The notes under the pieces are model-generated. The model was not told the DNA's origin, made no database searches, and was given only the letters and a program-made list of their open reading frames with translations. This document shows positions 1 to 7,537 of a stretch of 64,000 nucleotides of DNA, in pieces (within the stretch, counting starts at the first letter, position 1; every line of letters begins with the position of its first letter). Where the stretch lies: contig NZ_JBLZFZ010000012.1 in assembly GCF_050753385.1 (NCBI RefSeq), positions 1 through 64,000 on the forward strand, given 5' to 3'. The position numbers were made by a program, and so were the translations under genes. The stretch comes from Pantanalinema rosaneae. Lineage in GTDB: Bacteria; Cyanobacteriota; Cyanobacteriia; Leptolyngbyales; Leptolyngbyaceae.

Positions 1-19
1 AGATGTGTATAAGAGACAG
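1..19 (+). other. Nextera/Tn5 transposase adapter (artefact)
   Basis: These 19 bases read AGATGTGTATAAGAGACAG, the mosaic-end adapter used in tagmentation libraries. They are not genomic. They supply a false ATG at position 3 and the false N-terminus MCIRDS for the first gene. Real genomic sequence starts at about base 20, so the left edge is a contig end. Confidence 0.97.
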
Positions 20-1022
20 CTCCAATCCCCCGGCTCCCACCTCTGGTCAACCGGCATGGGGAACGCCTAATTCTGCCGGAATCAACCCTTCCAGCCCACC
101 GTCCAAACCCCCAATGCCAGCGATTCACGATCGCCGTTGTCTCCATACCTTGAGTGGGCATACCCGTTGGGTAATGGCAGTGGCGATTAGCCCGGATGGG
201 CAGATCGTAGCCAGTGGCGGACTGGATGATGTGATCAAACTCTGGAACCTGACCACCGGAGAACTGATTGCCACCCTAACTGGACACACGAAAGCCGTAA
301 ATTGTCTAGCCTTTAGTCCCGATAGCCAGTTACTGATTAGCGGCAGTGATGATGACACGGTTAGAGTTTGGCAGGTTGCCAGTGGTAAATTGCTCCGTAC
401 CTTGACAGGACACACACGGGATGTCAACTCAGTCGCCGTTCATACCGATGGTCAGTGGTTGGTCAGTGGCAGCGAAGATCGCACGATCCGGTTATGGAAG
501 TTAAGCAGTGGCGAAACCCTACGCATCTTTCCCAATCTGGCAGGGATGATTCGATCGGTGGCAATCAGTCCCGATGGTCAAACCGTAGCCAGTGGGGGGT
601 TAGATAATCAGGTCAAGCTATGGAATTTGAAAACTGGAGAACAAATCCATACCTTTGCGGGTAAACATTTCAATTCTGTTAACGCGATCGTCATTAGTCC
701 AGATAGCAAAACCCTGGTGAGTGGCAGTAAAGATAAAACGATTAAGGTATGGAATTTAACCCGAGGGGAAGCCATTCGCACTCTGTCCGGTCACTCGGAT
801 TCCGTCAATGCGATCACGCTCAGTGCCAATGGTAGGGTATTGGTGAGTGGCAGTAGCGACAAAACGATTCGGGTTTGGCAACCCCAAACCGGGGAACTAC
901 GCACAACGTTACATGAGAGCCATCCCATTAATGCAGTCAGCATCAGCCCCGATGGCGGTATCATTGCCAGTGGCAGTTCTGACAATACCGTCAAACTATG
1001 GCAGGTGAGTGAAGCCAGGTAG
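20..1022 (+). CDS. WD40 repeat protein, 5' truncated
   Basis: This is the C-terminal part of a WD40 beta-propeller protein; the true N-terminus lies off the contig because the apparent start is adapter-derived. After a Pro/Ser-rich linker of about 40 residues there are seven WD repeats. Each has a GH-type element (LSGHTRWV, LTGHTKAV, LTGHTRDV, LSGHSDSV) and an SGG/SGS.D..(I/V)(K/R)(L/V)W end. Repeats four, five and seven have degenerate GH elements. Seven repeats are enough for one closed propeller, a protein-protein docking platform. In cyanobacteria such propellers often sit behind kinase or STAND/NACHT domains, and the Pro-rich linker here would suit a missing N-terminal signalling domain, but that part cannot be seen. 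Confidence 0.9.
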
Positions 1023-1104
1023 ACTTTTGTATCTCTGCCGCATGTGGCGTGAAGATCGAGACAATTGTGGGTAGGCTAGAGAATAGCCCCTCACACATAA
1101 GCTC

Positions 1105-1386
1105 ATGAATGCGGCTCAGTATCCGTTTGGTAAAATTCATTATTTTTTTAGAAAAGCTGATCACGCTCGCTGGCAACGGTTACAAAGTAAACAACATATC
1201 CTGCGATCGCAGCTTGGCTTTACCAGTCCCCCATCCTCCCGTCCTAAACCCTGTCAGGGCTGTACCCATTATCATGGAATTGCCTATGGTTACCGCCAAG
1301 ACACCCGAACGATTCTAGTGTGTGGGCTGCATCCCTATGGGTGGCAAGATGGCGAGCAATGCCCGGATTGGTGTAGTAGTCAATAA
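1105..1386 (+). CDS. Conserved Cys-rich cyanobacterial protein of unknown function
   Basis: A 93-residue protein with a basic N-terminal half and a C-terminal half holding regularly placed cysteines: CQGCTHYHG, LVCGLHPYGW and CPDW. The two halves of the Cys set (CxxC, then C...C) look like a small zinc- or metal-binding fold. I recognise this pattern from uncharacterised short cyanobacterial proteins but cannot assign a function. The ATG at 1105 is the first in frame after a stop. The gene stands alone, about 80 bases after the WD40 gene and 410 bases before the amidohydrolase, so it may have its own promoter. Confidence 0.7.
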   Translation: MNAAQYPFGKIHYFFRKADHARWQRLQSKQHILRSQLGFTSPPSSRPKPCQGCTHYHGIAYGYRQDTRTILVCGLHPYGWQDGEQCPDWCSSQ

Positions 1387-1796
1387 AATCTGATTAAAGA
1401 ATAGTTAGGGAATGCAGGCAACCCCTATTGATCGCATTCATTTGTTATCTGTTGGTATCTGTTGGTATCTGTGCCTCCCATCAACAATCTGAATGACGCA
1501 AACCGTCAGCCTAGGCAATCTGTCTCCGCGCGATCGCACCGAGCATCATGATTGATCGAGGATGATTGTTAGAAACACCTGCTCACTTCCAGGCAGGATA
1601 GCTACGGAACGTCCGTTAAGAGGTTATGCTGGTACGGTTTCGAGTTATATAGTTCGACTTGCTTGAGCGATCGCTGCACAAGCAGAGGGCACAGGGCAGC
1701 AACATCCCTTGAGTTACACGATGATGCGCATGGGTAACCTGCTAGTATCCATGATTGATTTAGTAGTTTTTGTTTGTACGAGCTTGGGTTGAGCGT
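1387..1796. other. Intergenic region, no gene seen
   Basis: About 410 bases without a convincing ORF or RNA gene. It contains a short direct repeat (TGTTGGTATC twice near 1450-1470) and scattered GATCGC motifs. The promoter of the downstream amidohydrolase presumably lies here, but I could not point to clear -35/-10 boxes. Confidence 0.5.
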
Positions 1797-2609
1797 ATGA
1801 AATCCTATTTGGCGGCTGCTATTCAAATGACCAGCTTACCTGACCTGCAAAAGAATTTGGTGCAGGCAGAAGAACTCATTGATCTGGCAGTGCGCCAGGG
1901 AGCTGAACTCGTTTGCTTACCAGAAAATTTTTCATTTCTGGGTGAAGAAGCCGATAAATTGGCACAGGCAGATGCGATCGGGCAAGCCAGCGAAAAATTT
2001 CTCAAAGTGATGGCGCAGCGCTTCCAAATCACGATCCTAGGGGGTGGCTTTCCTCAACCAGTAGACAATGGCAGAGTGCATAATACGGCACTCCTGATTG
2101 GACCGAATGGCGATGAGTTGGCACGGTACGAGAAAGTACACTTGTTTGATGTGAATTTGCCCGATGGCAACACCTATCAAGAATCCAGTACGGTATTAGC
2201 CGGAATGCGATTACCTCCGGTCTATCCCTCTAAGGATTTGGGCAATCTTGGCTTATCCGTTTGCTATGATGTGCGCTTCCCAGAACTCTATCGCCATCTG
2301 TCTCAAATGGGAGCCGAGGTACTGTTTGTTCCCGCCGCCTTCACCGCCTACACCGGCAAAGACCACTGGCAAGTGCTTTTGCAAGCGCGGGCGATCGAAA
2401 ACACCTGCTATGTGATTGCCCCTGCCCAAACGGGACAGCACTATGCCCTGCGCCAAACCCACGGTCATGCCATGATTATCGATCCCTGGGGGATTGTCTT
2501 AGCCGACGCTGGCGATAAGCCTGGAGTTGCCCTCGCCGCGATCGAGCCTTCCCGCTTAGAACAGGTGCGCCGACAAATGCCGTGTTTGCAGCATCGGGTA
2601 TTTGTCTAA
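1797..2609 (+). CDS. Carbon-nitrogen hydrolase (nitrilase superfamily, Nit1/Nit2-like)
   Basis: A cytosolic amidohydrolase of 270 residues, the usual length for a stand-alone Nit-type enzyme. The catalytic Glu-Lys-Cys triad is visible as E43 (in CLPENF), K113 (in YEKVHLFD) and C156 (in SVCYDVRFPELYR). The CYDVRFPELYR signature and the YEKVHLFD motif point to the Nit branch, whose members act as omega-amidases or as repair enzymes deaminating side-product glutathione; the exact substrate cannot be read from sequence. I chose the ATG at 1797 (MKSYLAAAIQM), which matches the family start, over the upstream in-frame codon at 1770. The gene is monocistronic and faces the wecE-like gene tail to tail across a hairpin. 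Confidence 0.88.
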   Translation: MKSYLAAAIQMTSLPDLQKNLVQAEELIDLAVRQGAELVCLPENFSFLGEEADKLAQADAIGQASEKFLKVMAQRFQITILGGGFPQPVDNGRVHNTALLIGPNGDELARYEKVHLFDVNLPDGNTYQESSTVLAGMRLPPVYPSKDLGNLGLSVCYDVRFPELYRHLSQMGAEVLFVPAAFTAYTGKDHWQVLLQARAIENTCYVIAPAQTGQHYALRQTHGHAMIIDPWGIVLADAGDKPGVALAAIEPSRLEQVRRQMPCLQHRVFV

Positions 2610-2634
2610 GTCCACCCATCTAATCACATGAGAA

Positions 2635-2674
2635 ACAGCGTCCTGGTGGCTAGATTACCAAACCGGGACGCTGT
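2635..2674. terminator. Bidirectional stem-loop terminator candidate
   Basis: ACAGCGTCC at 2635-2643 pairs with the segment ending at 2674 (GGGACGCTGT). The stem extends to about 12 pairs including one G-U, around a 16-base loop. It sits between the converging amidohydrolase (+) and aminotransferase (-) genes. No long U-run follows, so it may be a weak or factor-assisted terminator. Confidence 0.6.
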
Positions 2675-2695
2675 CAGAGTGTAAGGGTGAGGCGA

Positions 2696-3871
2696 TTAGA
2701 CCCTAACCATCATCGGTTCAGAGCTTGACAGCGGCAGTTCACTACTTAACCCATCAAAGACACAGGCAATCACCTGATCAACTTCTGCCATTGTCAGACT
2801 GGAAGACAGCGGCAGGCGAAGAATGCGATCGCTGAGGGCTTCTGTTACACGCATATCTCCAGCTACCCGACCATACTTTTGTCCGGCTGGGGCGCTGTGC
2901 AGAGGGACATAGTGGAAAGTGGCCTGAATTCCCTGCGCCTTTAGGTGCGCTAACATGCGAGTCCGGGTTTCCAGATCATTCAATAGCAGATGATAGATAT
3001 GACCATTATGCTGACAGTGCAGCGGCACCCGAGGGCGACGGGCAATCCGACCCAGTTCTAGTTCCGCAAACGCTTTATGGTAGTGATGCCAGAGTTTGAG
3101 CCGCTGCGCGATAATTTGTTCAGCCTGCTGAAACTGTGCCCAAAGAAAGGCGGCAACTAATTCACTGGGGAGATAGGACGATCCAATGTCAACCCAGGTA
3201 TACTTATCCACCTCACCTCGGAAAAACTGGCTCCGGTTTGTGCCCTTTTCCCAAATAATTTCGGCACGTTTGACCAGGGTTGGGTCATTAATCACTAAGG
3301 CCCCGCCTTCGCCTGACACAATATTTTTGGTGGCATGGAAGCTAAATGCTGCCATGTGTCCATAACTACCCAGAGGCTGCCCTTCATAGTAAGCCATCGA
3401 GGCTTGAGCCGCGTCCTCAATCACGATCAGATTGTATTGATCTGCGATCGCACGAATTGTTGGCATTTCACAGCCCACCCCAGCATAGTGAACTGGCATA
3501 ATTGCCTTAGTTTTGGGTGTAATCGCCGCTTCAATTTTGGATTCGTCAATATTGAGGGTATCGGGGCGAATATCGACAAATACTGGCACTCCTCCCCGCA
3601 AAACTACCGCATTAGCTGTCGATACAAAGGTATAGGAGGGAAGAATCACTTCATCTCCTGGCTGAATATCCGCTAGAATCACTGCCATTTCTAACGCGGC
3701 AGTGCAGGAGTGGGTGAGTAGTGCTTTTTGAGAACCAATGGTTGATTCCAGCCAGGTTTGGCACTGTTTGGTAAAGCTACCATCCCCAGTAATATGCCCA
3801 CTAGCGATCGCCTGCTGAATGTACTCTAGTTCCTGTCCAGTAGTATGCAGTCTGGCAAAAGGAATGTGCAT
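2696..3871 (-). CDS. wecE: dTDP-4-amino-4,6-dideoxygalactose transaminase (WecE/RffA-like)
   Basis: A PLP-dependent DegT/DnrJ/EryC1 sugar aminotransferase of about 391 residues. It is close to E. coli WecE over its whole length: the early GDG.FT..CQ.WLE segment, LTHSCTAALEMA, PGDEVILPSYTFVSTANAVVLRG, VEDAAQ-type cofactor region and the lysine motif SFHATKN with K182 as the Schiff-base residue. WecE makes dTDP-Fuc4N from the 4-keto sugar for surface polysaccharide. I place the start at the ATG 3871 (MHIPFARL), preceded by GGGAG five bases upstream, rather than the TTG at 3883. No other polysaccharide gene is adjacent, so the sugar product may feed a remote locus. Confidence 0.87.
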   Translation of the reverse strand: MHIPFARLHTTGQELEYIQQAIASGHITGDGSFTKQCQTWLESTIGSQKALLTHSCTAALEMAVILADIQPGDEVILPSYTFVSTANAVVLRGGVPVFVDIRPDTLNIDESKIEAAITPKTKAIMPVHYAGVGCEMPTIRAIADQYNLIVIEDAAQASMAYYEGQPLGSYGHMAAFSFHATKNIVSGEGGALVINDPTLVKRAEIIWEKGTNRSQFFRGEVDKYTWVDIGSSYLPSELVAAFLWAQFQQAEQIIAQRLKLWHHYHKAFAELELGRIARRPRVPLHCQHNGHIYHLLLNDLETRTRMLAHLKAQGIQATFHYVPLHSAPAGQKYGRVAGDMRVTEALSDRILRLPLSSSLTMAEVDQVIACVFDGLSSELPLSSSEPMMVRV

Positions 3872-4497
3872 GGATACTCCCAATAAGTATGTCAGTTATT
3901 ACGCCAAATTCAGTTGATGCTCCACTTCACAAACAAGCTGGACAGCAGATAGTTTAATGCTGTGCTCTAGCGGATAGGACACCATTACTCTTAAATTCTG
4001 CTTATACCGTATTGAGAAATAGGTTGAAAACTAGAGAAAGGATTAGTTCAATAGGAGTACAACCTATTTCCAGGGAATTTTAGTCAGGTAGATAGTAACA
4101 AGATTACAGCCACACTGTTTGCATAGACCGGCAGAGAGAACGGTATTTTTTACTATTACCTCTAAGCTGACCGATTCAGGTATTACAGCCCTCTCGAATT
4201 GCTCAAGATTAGTGGCTGTTGAGAGATCCCTACAATCACTGAATTTAAATTCCTTTAGATAAAGTTTTAATGTTGCATAGGTAAACTCTATCTGCGGGTT
4301 TTTACAGAAGCAAGTACAGCAACACTTTCTTTATGAGAGCTTAAAACTGTAGCTATAAATACTTCATCATCACTGTGCATCTTCCCTAACGTCCTTCTGG
4401 CGATAGATTGAGCACCAATTCATGCAGGATACAATCTTGGGCTGAGGGAAACGGTTGTCCAAGTGCGTTTATCAGTTGGACAAATTCAGTCACCTGA

Positions 4498-4695
4498 ATT
4501 CATCACCGCTTTTGCTCACCCCACATCAGCCTCCGTGATTTTATTGATACGGTATTGACTGATCTAGTGACACCGCCTGCTAAGTACCAGGCATCCTTGG
4601 GTAAAATTACAGAAAATCCATTTGTGTTGTATGAGGTGCGGTATGCGGAGACGATTGAGGCGGAGGTCAACGTAACTCATCCTCGAAACAGGTGA
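4498..4695 (+). pseudogene. Possible coding remnant
   Basis: An open frame of 65 codons without an ATG. It reads like real protein in its second half (DFIDTVLTDLVTPP, LGKITENPFVLYEVRYAE) and ends in TGA at 4695. A stop lies just upstream at 4495-4497. I do not recognise the family. The missing start and the surrounding non-coding sequence suggest the C-terminal stump of a lost gene, but a chance frame cannot be excluded. Confidence 0.25.
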
Positions 4696-4808
4696 TTGTC
4701 GTGCTGCCCTCCCATCTCCATTACCTATGCTCAAAATTTCACCTTGGAATTTGATTACTCAACCTTCACGTTGGCTTAACTCAGAGCGCTACTTGAAGGC
4801 GTATAATT

Positions 4809-4984
4809 TTTGTAGTTTTAGATACAAATTTGTAGTGTGAATTCGCGTGAGTTCACAGAGCTAATCTCTACCCCAAGAGAGTTTTTAATGGGGGTAGCAG
4901 GTGAAGTGTCTGGCAAGATGCAGGAAATGCAGCCTTACCTTGCTATTTCCGCATCTTGAGCCTGGAAAACCCTGGCGTTTTCAG
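4809..4984 (+). ncRNA. Candidate structured RNA: five consecutive stem-loops
   Basis: Five hairpins follow each other with short spacers. TTTGTA 4809-4814 pairs with 4823-4828. GTGAATTC 4837-4844 pairs with 4849-4856 (one G-U, loop GCGT). CTACCCC 4868-4874 pairs with 4891-4897. A 14-pair stem with one bulge joins 4914-4928 to 4945-4958. CTGGAAAAC 4962-4970 pairs with 4977-4984 (one bulged G). It ends about 60 bases before the 46-residue ORF, so it could be a 5' leader or an independent RNA. It does not look like tmRNA, RNase P RNA, SRP RNA or a riboswitch class I know. The strand is inferred only from the downstream ORF. Confidence 0.35.
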
Positions 4985-5046
4985 TCTAAATCTGCTTCAA
5001 CGGTAGATAGAACAGTAAATTATTTGGGATTCATTGAGGACGGAGC

Positions 5047-5187
5047 ATGAAAGCAGAACCAAGCAAAGAGCGCAGTAAAGTTGACGCAGTCAACCATTCG
5101 TACCAGGAATTTAATTTTGATCAATGGGTCAAGCAAGTTAGACCGCAGTTACTTGCCTCTGTCCATAAAAAGGGCATGAAATATTAA
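5047..5187 (+). CDS. Small protein (46 aa), unknown function
   Basis: An ATG at 5047 opens a 46-codon frame ending in TAA at 5187. GAGGA lies six bases before the ATG as a good ribosome binding site. The protein is highly charged and soluble, with a C-terminal segment FNFDQWVKQVRPQLLASVHK that would form an amphipathic helix. Segments of this WxKxVRxQ(L/M)LASxxK type occur, from memory, in short cyanobacterial proteins without known function. It lies about 195 bases upstream of the dynamin-like gene on the same strand, separated by a HIP1 hairpin, so co-transcription is possible but not shown. Confidence 0.55.
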   Translation: MKAEPSKERSKVDAVNHSYQEFNFDQWVKQVRPQLLASVHKKGMKY

Positions 5188-5216
5188 ATTTTGTTGTGAC
5201 CATACCCAGCATTGTC

Positions 5217-5245
5217 CGCGATCGCTGAAACTACAGGCGATCGCG
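5217..5245. repeat. HIP1-based perfect inverted repeat
   Basis: CGCGATCGC at 5217-5225 and GCGATCGCG at 5237-5245 form a nine-pair stem with an 11-base loop. Each arm contains the cyanobacterial HIP1 octamer. It lies between the 46-residue ORF and the dynamin-like gene and could act as a terminator-like structure between them. Confidence 0.6.
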
Positions 5246-5381
5246 AGTTGGTGAATGCGATCGCTCAGGCAGGTAAATTCGCCCCGGCGATAGTTGCTGA
5301 TATCGCTGACCTGTGTTTGTTATCACAGGCACTTTGGAAGGGATTGCTATCTTAGTAGCAGGCAACTCAAGGACAGCAAAG

Positions 5382-7046
5382 ATGGCGCAGCAGGACGCAT
5401 ACCAGATCCTTTTAGAACGGCTCCGATCGGCAATAGGAGTGTTGGAGCGATCGCCCCAGGATCCACTGCACCAGGATGTGCATTCCATTTGCCAGCAGTC
5501 TGGACACGCCAATTTTCGGATTGCGGTGTTTGGGCCCTTCAACTATGGCAAATCGACTTTATTGAATGCCCTGCTGGGGGAACGGGCATTACCGATCGAT
5601 TTAATTCCCACGACGGGAGCTGCAATTACCGTCCAGTATGGCGACACCCTGCGGAGTCAGATTCGCTTCCAGGATGGCAAAACCATTGAGGAAATGGGAA
5701 CAGAGATTCTTAAGCAGTTTGCAATTTTGGATGACGAGCGCCGAATGCGGGATGATGTCGCCTCGGTAACTGTCCTGTGTCCCCATCCCTTCCTCAAGTC
5801 CGGCGTGGAATTGATTGATCTGCCGGGAACCAACGATCGGGAAGCCCAGGATGCCTTAGTCAAAGAGCAATTGCTCACGGCGGATTTAATTATTCAGGTC
5901 TTGGATGGGCGGAAGCTGATGACCTTAGGGGAACGGGAGCACTTACGCGACTGGTTACTCGATCGCGGCATTGAAACCGTTGTGTTTGTCGTCAACTTCC
6001 TCAACCTATTAGAACCAGAAGACCAAAAGCAGGTTTATAACCGATTGCGGTTTGTCGCCGAAAGTTTTCGTTCCCAGTTGCCTGCGGGAGTTAGTAACCT
6101 GTATCGCGTCGATGCCTTACCTGCCTTACGAGCCAGGTTAAAAGGCAACATGGCAGATGCCCAAGCGGCGGGTCTGCCGATGTTAGAGTCGGCACTACAG
6201 ACGATCGTGGAACAGCAAAAAGAGCAAATTGCCACCCGCATTCCCCGCGTCAAGGCGATCGCCCGTCAGGTGCAACAAGCCCTTCAGAGCAAGATAGATA
6301 GCTTGCAAACGGAACTCACTACCGTAACCACAAAGCGTGATCAACGGGTTCAGATTAAACAACAGGCAGCCCAACTGATCAACCAGGGATTTACCACCAG
6401 CGTCACCAAATTCACCGACTGGCTCTCGCTAATTAATCTATTGGATCAGTATCAAAATGACGCTGCCGAAGCGCTGTTTCAGGGGACTTTCAAAGCCTGG
6501 GAAACGGGGATATTTAAGGCAACTGCGATCGATCATCAGCAAGCGGTTGCCAAATGGGTGCATCAAGCCTGCGACTTTTTTGAGCGCGATCGTCCCCATC
6601 AACTGCTGGTCAGTTTTCCACCACCTCCTGATGTAGAATTGCCTGAGCAGCCTAGTAGCAGTCCCGGTAGTAAGTCTGCAAACCTAAACCCTGAAACCCT
6701 GTTAGCCGGTGGATTAGGGTTCGTGTTAGGAGGACCTGTAGTAGGGGCACTTTTAGGCGGAGCCTCTTACCTGCTAAATAAAACTCTGGACTCGGATAGT
6801 TCCACACCATCCACAACGGTTTCCGAAGCTCAAGTGCGTTATGCCTGCCTGGAAGCAGCGCGGGACTATTTAGTCAATTTCAGTGCCCTCAATCTTGCGG
6901 CTGTGCAACGCTATGAACTGGTAGCAGAACGAGTTATCCGGTACGAAACGGCGACTGAAGGGCAAGCCATAACCCAACAACACTACCAACTGCAATTGCT
7001 CCAAACGACGTTAGAGAATTTAGCGGAAGCGCTACGATCTCTCTAA
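5382..7046 (+). CDS. Dynamin-like GTPase
   Basis: A large GTPase of 554 residues of the bacterial dynamin-like class, which binds and remodels membranes. The P-loop is GPFNYGKST at 51-59. Switch I is IPTTGAAITV, and G3 is DLPGTND starting at D146. The usual (T/N)KxD G4 box is replaced by VVNFLNLL, so nucleotide specificity may be relaxed. A coiled-coil-prone region (IARQVQQALQSKIDSLQTEL) follows. A Gly-rich hydrophobic hairpin at about 440-465 (LLAGGLGFVLGGPVVGALLG) is a likely membrane-insertion element. I chose the ATG at 5382 with AAGGA upstream over a GTG at 5313. A small exported protein gene follows after 22 bases. Confidence 0.85.
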   Translation: MAQQDAYQILLERLRSAIGVLERSPQDPLHQDVHSICQQSGHANFRIAVFGPFNYGKSTLLNALLGERALPIDLIPTTGAAITVQYGDTLRSQIRFQDGKTIEEMGTEILKQFAILDDERRMRDDVASVTVLCPHPFLKSGVELIDLPGTNDREAQDALVKEQLLTADLIIQVLDGRKLMTLGEREHLRDWLLDRGIETVVFVVNFLNLLEPEDQKQVYNRLRFVAESFRSQLPAGVSNLYRVDALPALRARLKGNMADAQAAGLPMLESALQTIVEQQKEQIATRIPRVKAIARQVQQALQSKIDSLQTELTTVTTKRDQRVQIKQQAAQLINQGFTTSVTKFTDWLSLINLLDQYQNDAAEALFQGTFKAWETGIFKATAIDHQQAVAKWVHQACDFFERDRPHQLLVSFPPPPDVELPEQPSSSPGSKSANLNPETLLAGGLGFVLGGPVVGALLGGASYLLNKTLDSDSSTPSTTVSEAQVRYACLEAARDYLVNFSALNLAAVQRYELVAERVIRYETATEGQAITQQHYQLQLLQTTLENLAEALRSL

Positions 7047-7068
7047 TTGGTTGTTCTCGGCTTGATCT

Positions 7069-7395
7069 ATGCCCCAATTTGATTTCCGCGATCGCAAAAT
7101 CCTCCTGCCTCTCACTCTGGGGCTATCCCTGCTCACAGCAACTCCACCGGCATTAGCCTTACCCCCTGCCGACGATCAGCCTGAAGAAGTCCTACGGGCA
7201 CAGATGATTATTGGGGCCCGATCGCCGATCGACGGGAGCCCGCTAACCGCCGTCGAATATGCGGAACTGCAAGCCCACCTGGAACCTGTACCACCGCCCA
7301 AACCCATTGTCTCCCCCAAAGTTCGCCGCATCATTGGTCTGCTGAAAGTACGACGCTTTATTAAACGCTTCCTACCGTTTATTCCAATTAGATAA
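7069..7395 (+). CDS. Small exported protein, unknown function
   Basis: A 108-residue protein with an N-terminal signal peptide (basic residues, then LLPLTLGLSLLTATPPALA, cleavage likely after ALA). The mature part has a segment ARSPIDGSPLTAVEYAELQAHL, a Pro-rich linker and a strongly basic C-terminus (KVRRIIGLLKVRRFIKRFLPF) that could be an amphipathic membrane- or nucleic-acid-contacting helix. I recognise the RSP(I/V)DGSPLT motif from uncharacterised cyanobacterial proteins only. It starts 22 bases after the dynamin-like gene and is probably co-transcribed with it. Confidence 0.7.
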   Translation: MPQFDFRDRKILLPLTLGLSLLTATPPALALPPADDQPEEVLRAQMIIGARSPIDGSPLTAVEYAELQAHLEPVPPPKPIVSPKVRRIIGLLKVRRFIKRFLPFIPIR

Positions 7396-7403
7396 TCAGT
7401 TTA

Positions 7404-7505
7404 AGGAGATTTCCCGAATAGAAATGACCGGACAATTAGCAATTTTTGATAGAGGCGAACAGCCACTTGCCCGTACAAAGGTAAAAATTTTCCTAGAAAT
7501 CTCCT
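7404..7505. repeat. Dispersed-repeat remnant bounded by inverted arms
   Basis: AGGAGATTTC at 7404-7413 is matched by its exact reverse complement at 7496-7505. Between the arms is an imperfect palindrome GAGGCGAACAGCCACTTGCC near 7453-7472, resembling the GGGGCGAACGGCCGTTCGCCCC type of cyanobacterial intergenic repeat. It fills the gap between the exported protein and the FAD oxidoreductase and could be a decayed MITE or REP-like element. Confidence 0.45.
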
Positions 7506-7537
7506 AAGCTTTAACACAGCCATTATTACCACGTAGC

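Larger units (their letters stand above)
3872..5046. other. Long non-coding gap rich in inverted repeats
   Basis: About 1.17 kb with no intact gene but many stem-loops. Perfect arms include GAAATAGGTTG (4016-4026) with 4060-4070, and TTGTCCAA (4455-4462) with 4476-4483. A tight series of five hairpins follows at 4809-4984 (listed separately). A decayed-looking reading frame occupies 4498-4695. The AT content is higher than in neighbouring genes. This could be a graveyard of a mobile element or pseudogene, or hold a structured RNA. Confidence 0.6.

Noticed and set aside
1413..1493. Possible 26-codon leader peptide after the Cys-rich gene
   Set aside because: Made mostly of a short direct repeat (TGTTGGTATC), with no ribosome binding site.
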